NCBI GenBank assembly: GCA_017404505.1
Contig: JAFRCE010000003.1
Location: forward strand, 1 to 64,000
Direction of reading: 5' to 3'
DNA: 64,000 bases
DNA from: Solobacterium sp.
Lineage (GTDB): Bacteria > Bacillota_I > Bacilli_A > Erysipelotrichales > Erysipelotrichaceae
In this document: positions 63,896 to 64,000 of the stretch, one piece after another
Numbering within the stretch: the first letter of the stretch is position 1
Layout of the letters: each line of letters starts with the position of its first letter
Program-made: the position numbers and the translations under genes
Notes under the pieces: generated by a model
What the model saw: the letters and a program-made list of their open reading frames with translations, nothing else
Databases searched by the model: none
Told to the model about the DNA's origin: nothing

Positions 63896-64000
63896 TTAAC
63901 GGTGCAGAAGCGGTGACAGATGTTTGTACATCAGAGTCGTGACCACGCTGACAACGACACCTTTGATCATATTGAACGGGAAAGTTCCAAAGATCACCAG
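63896..64000 (-). CDS. ECF transporter S component, probably RibU (3' end only)
   Basis: Only the last 34 codons are in the window, on the minus strand: LVIFGTFPFNMIKG followed by a hydrophobic segment and YKHLSPLLHR. The PFNMIKGVVVS and YKxLSPLLHR pattern is typical of the C-terminus of riboflavin S components (RibU), which bind substrate for an ECF energy-coupling module. The remainder lies outside the window, so the assignment is provisional. Confidence 0.7.
   Translation of the reverse strand: MVIFGTFPFNMIKGVVVSVVTTLMYKHLSPLLHR

Overview
The window looks like chromosomal DNA of a Bacillota (Firmicutes) bacterium of Erysipelotrichaceae type. The base composition is fairly GC-rich. Supporting signs are the murG-murB-divIB order, a tig-lon-engB cluster, RNase HIII, MutS2, ScpA/ScpB, a T-box leuS, CIRCE elements, many overlapping minus-strand operons and strong Shine-Dalgarno sites. 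There are no rRNA genes, insertion sequences, prophage genes or CRISPR arrays. The species assignment is inference.

Layout. 1-9 kb: divIB (cut by the window edge), murB and murG, then engB, lon and trigger factor, the last behind two tandem CIRCE-like operators, then a tRNA-Arg. 9-12 kb: a two-gene module of a PAS-containing FeFe-hydrogenase-like protein and a SpoIIE-type phosphatase. 12-22 kb: uvrC-mutS2-cvpA, rnhC, an AT-rich gap with one small gene, and lspA-rluD-rhomboid-comEB. 21.6-25 kb: a TSCPD protein, rubrerythrin and an ABC exporter whose leader is a convincing yybP-ykoY (manganese) riboswitch. 25-31 kb: a truncated prepilin peptidase, a two-component system, mrp, purA and cutC. 31-41 kb: accessory metabolism (acetyltransferase, PHP phosphatase, ROK repressor, GH1 glycosidase), a YitT/LysR pair, and a purB-GH25-HD-esterase-HD run. 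41-49 kb: lipoproteins, scpAB, leuS with its T-box, and a divergent pair of HAD-like and metallophosphoesterase-like proteins that have both lost canonical active-site residues. 49-54 kb: a tiny double-glycine-leader ORF overlapping a zinc-ribbon gene, an M20-like pseudopeptidase, a tRNA methyltransferase and a second two-component system. 54-64 kb: dnaE, a class A PBP, gpsA-der-cmk, a tail-anchored protein and the end of an ECF S-component gene.

Regulation. Many promoters use an extended -10 (TG-N-TATAAT-like) with a poor -35. At least four genes (murG, yfcE-like, rnhC, dnaE) have the -10 box only 6-8 bases before the start codon and no Shine-Dalgarno sequence, which predicts leaderless mRNAs. 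The most interesting signals are the manganese-type riboswitch in front of an ABC-2 exporter, the double CIRCE control of trigger factor, and the GG-leader ORF with a possible +1 frameshift.
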